Positions 63,722 to 64,000 of a DNA stretch of 64,000 bases are shown piece by piece; the stretch's first letter is position 1, and each line of letters begins with the position of its first letter. The DNA is from an uncultured Collinsella sp. (GTDB taxonomy: Bacteria; Actinomycetota; Coriobacteriia; Coriobacteriales; Coriobacteriaceae): positions 1-64,000 of the forward strand of contig CAUGGC010000001.1 of assembly GCA_959599095.1 (NCBI GenBank). The letters run 5' to 3'. The notes beneath the pieces were generated by a model. It saw only the letters and a program-made list of their open reading frames with translations, made no database searches and had not been told where the DNA came from. A program made the position numbers and the translations under genes.

Positions 63722-64000
63722 CTATCGACAAACCAGATGAATCCTGCTGGCATCAAAATGCATGCGCAGCGTCTCGCCTGCTTGCGGCAGCTCGTCGACA
63801 GGCATGCCCACTTTGTTGACCTTCCACTGCAGGCGCGCGGGCGCATCGACGCGCGGCACGTCCAGCAGCACTAGGCGCTCAAAACGTGAATCACTCACGC
63901 GGGCCACGTGCAAATCATAGCTGTTGCGGCCCCGCTCAGCACGGTTGTCAACATGGAAGTAACTTGCGCGAATGCCCAGGTACGCCACACCATCGGGAAC
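63722..64000 (-). CDS. C-terminal part of a probable ABC transporter ATPase (TOBE-like domain), cut by window edge
   Basis: 92 codons of an open frame that continues beyond the right edge (VPDGVAYLGIRASYFHVDN at its left end of translation). The end, PQAGETLRMHFDASRIHLVC, has the shape of the TOBE domain that closes MalK-, PotA- or ModC-type ATPases. Given the molybdenum enzymes nearby, a molybdate ATPase is possible but cannot be shown without the nucleotide-binding domain. A terminator follows. Confidence 0.55.
   Translation of the reverse strand, partial: VPDGVAYLGIRASYFHVDNRAERGRNSYDLHVARVSDSRFERLVLLDVPRVDAPARLQWKVNKVGMPVDELPQAGETLRMHFDASRIHLVCR

Overview
The window reads as a chromosomal segment of a high-GC, anaerobic, Gram-positive gut actinobacterium. 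Coriobacteriia is the best guess, and Collinsella-like the best guess within it. This rests on gene content and style (formate hydrogenlyase, selenocysteine machinery, LoaP-type capsule operon, short ThrRS, many palindromic intergenic repeats), not on a database match. Nearly all genes lie on the minus strand; most long plus-strand reading frames are GC-driven shadows of them.

1-11,000: the left edge cuts through an exopolysaccharide/capsule operon transcribed right to left. It starts with a LoaP/RfaH-type antiterminator, then an initiating sugar-phosphate transferase, two GT4 and one GT2 glycosyltransferases, a polysaccharide pyruvyl transferase paired with an F420-hydrogenase-beta-like iron-sulfur protein, a Wzy-like polymerase, a Wzx-like flippase, rfbA and the start of rfbB. 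The distal serotype genes (about 1-8.2 kb) are visibly AT-richer than the rest. A 13-bp inverted repeat flanks the likely operon promoter.

11,000-33,000: mostly housekeeping genes. They are thrS, a zinc-ribbon membrane protein, a plus-strand GlpA-like/FAD oxidoreductase/DUF1667 trio, an M24 peptidase, folC, valS, clpX, clpP, tig, tRNA-Leu, a two-gene molybdenum hydroxylase and gdhA. The intergenic gaps carry several families of palindromic elements whose arms change together between copies.

33,000-63,100: a selenium, molybdenum and formate island. The selA-selB-tRNA-Sec-mobA-DUF3343 block lies beside a molybdopterin oxidoreductase gene broken by an in-frame amber codon. Next is a complete formate hydrogenlyase-2-type operon: a ferredoxin-like subunit, Sec-containing fdhF, hyfABCDEFGHI, hycH, hycI and focA. 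hyfF carries a one-base frameshift. A relB/PIN toxin-antitoxin pair, an AbiEi-like/nuclease-like gene, tRNA-Gly, tRNA-Pro and brnQ follow. The last block is selD-yedF-DUF3343-cysteine desulfurase. selD was recovered by reading through UGA at codon 17, so SelD is itself a selenoprotein. The parts fit together: SelD/YedF/DUF3343/desulfurase supply activated selenium, SelA/SelB/tRNA-Sec insert it into FdhF and SelD, MobA finishes the molybdenum cofactor, FocA moves formate, and Hyf couples formate oxidation to H2 evolution and probably ion pumping.

63,100-64,000: a C-terminal remnant of an acyl-CoA-dehydratase-activator-like ATPase, a gene-free stretch, and the C-terminus of a probable ABC transporter ATPase running off the right edge.
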